Source: an uncultured Bacteroidales bacterium
GTDB taxonomy: Bacteria > Bacteroidota > Bacteroidia > Bacteroidales > VadinHA17
Assembly (NCBI GenBank): GCA_937871625.1
Contig: CALMRD010000041.1
Coordinates: forward strand, 1-33,270
Length of the DNA: 33,270 nt
Reading direction: 5' to 3'
Below are positions 33,125 to 33,270 of the stretch, piece by piece. Under the pieces are notes generated by a model, which was given only the letters and a program-made list of their open reading frames with translations, had not been told where the DNA came from and made no database searches. The stretch's first letter is position 1, and every line of letters begins with the position of its first letter. The translations under genes were made by a program, and so were the position numbers.

Positions 33125-33142
33125 GGCGAGAGAGATCTCGCC
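33125..33142 (+). other. rRNA leader hairpin (possible antitermination element)
   Basis: GGCGAGA, loop GAGA, TCTCGCC: a perfect 7-bp stem with a GNRA tetraloop in the 16S leader. A GTTCTTTGATT sequence, resembling a boxA-like motif, lies upstream (about 33090-33100). In E. coli rrn leaders, boxB hairpins and boxA act in antitermination; a similar role here is inference. Confidence 0.5.
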
Positions 33143-33217
33143 AAAAACCTAGCGATTTTGTTTGAGTTTTTGAAGAGACCGGATTGATCTTCAAAAGATA
33201 TTTAAAGTACAAATATT

Positions 33218-33270
33218 ACAATGAAGAGTTTGATCCTGGCTCAGGATGAACGCTAGCGGGAGGCTTAACA
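33218..33270 (+). rRNA. rrs: 16S ribosomal RNA, 5' end (partial)
   Basis: The conserved primer site AGAGTTTGATCCTGGCTCAG begins at 33225, equivalent to E. coli position 8, which places the 5' end near 33218. It continues GATGAACGCTAGCGGGAGGCTTAACA, a Bacteroidota-type 16S start. The gene runs off the window edge. Confidence 0.97.

Noticed and set aside
32899-33144. Minus-strand ORF of 81 residues
   Set aside because: It covers both rRNA promoters and the leader on the opposite strand; composition is not protein-like.

Overview
The window looks like a chromosomal segment from a member of the Bacteroidota, probably Bacteroidales or a related order. The evidence is: several upstream regions carry the TAnnTTTG -7 box (four with a TTTG -33 box at 19-20 bp); Shine-Dalgarno sequences are scarce; the coaX / outer-membrane protein / TPR / lptC / CNNM-CBS order is one I associate with this phylum; and the last 53 bases are the start of a 16S rRNA gene. 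No prophage, CRISPR array or insertion sequence was seen.

Layout. (1) 1-560: the last codons of an upstream gene, then a small four-helix-bundle gene of the 23S-intervening-sequence/S23 type, framed by 7-bp repeat arrays that run in opposite orientations. (2) 560-4552: purE on the minus strand, then a plus-strand run hpt-adk-obgE-PAP2 phosphatase-plsC (purine salvage, nucleotide balance, ribosome-linked GTPase, phospholipid synthesis). (3) 4700-15291: parE-parC-aroK, followed by two large accessory-looking genes: a six-helix membrane protein with HEAT-like repeats and what looks like a decayed cyclic-nucleotide-binding domain, and a nSTAND1-type NTPase with a transmembrane helix, a coiled coil and WD40-like repeats. 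This pair is the best candidate for an under-described system. (4) 15392-18873: gpmI, a DUF3109 protein and an M20 peptidase. (5) 27731-19016, minus strand: mfd-coaX-outer membrane protein-TPR protein-lptC-small membrane protein-CNNM/CBS protein, almost without gaps. (6) 31502-27814, minus strand: polyprenol-phosphate mannosyltransferase-like enzyme, dihydroorotase, a lipoprotein and fructose-1,6-bisphosphatase.

(7) 31629-33270: an RNA region. A promoter overlapping an inverted repeat drives tRNA-Ile(GAT) and tRNA-Ala(TGC). Two damaged tRNA-Ala copies flank the intact one; in both, the anticodon arm has been replaced by the same near-palindrome, and one also carries a 51-bp double-hairpin insertion in its T arm. 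Two terminator-like hairpins follow, then about 650 bp of palindrome-rich non-coding DNA, two consensus rRNA promoters, a leader hairpin and the 16S start.

Most protein genes are housekeeping. The unusual material lies in three places: the repeat-framed small gene at the left edge, the HEAT/nSTAND1 pair, and the rearranged tRNA cluster upstream of the rRNA operon. Family assignments rest on motifs read by eye; no database search was possible.
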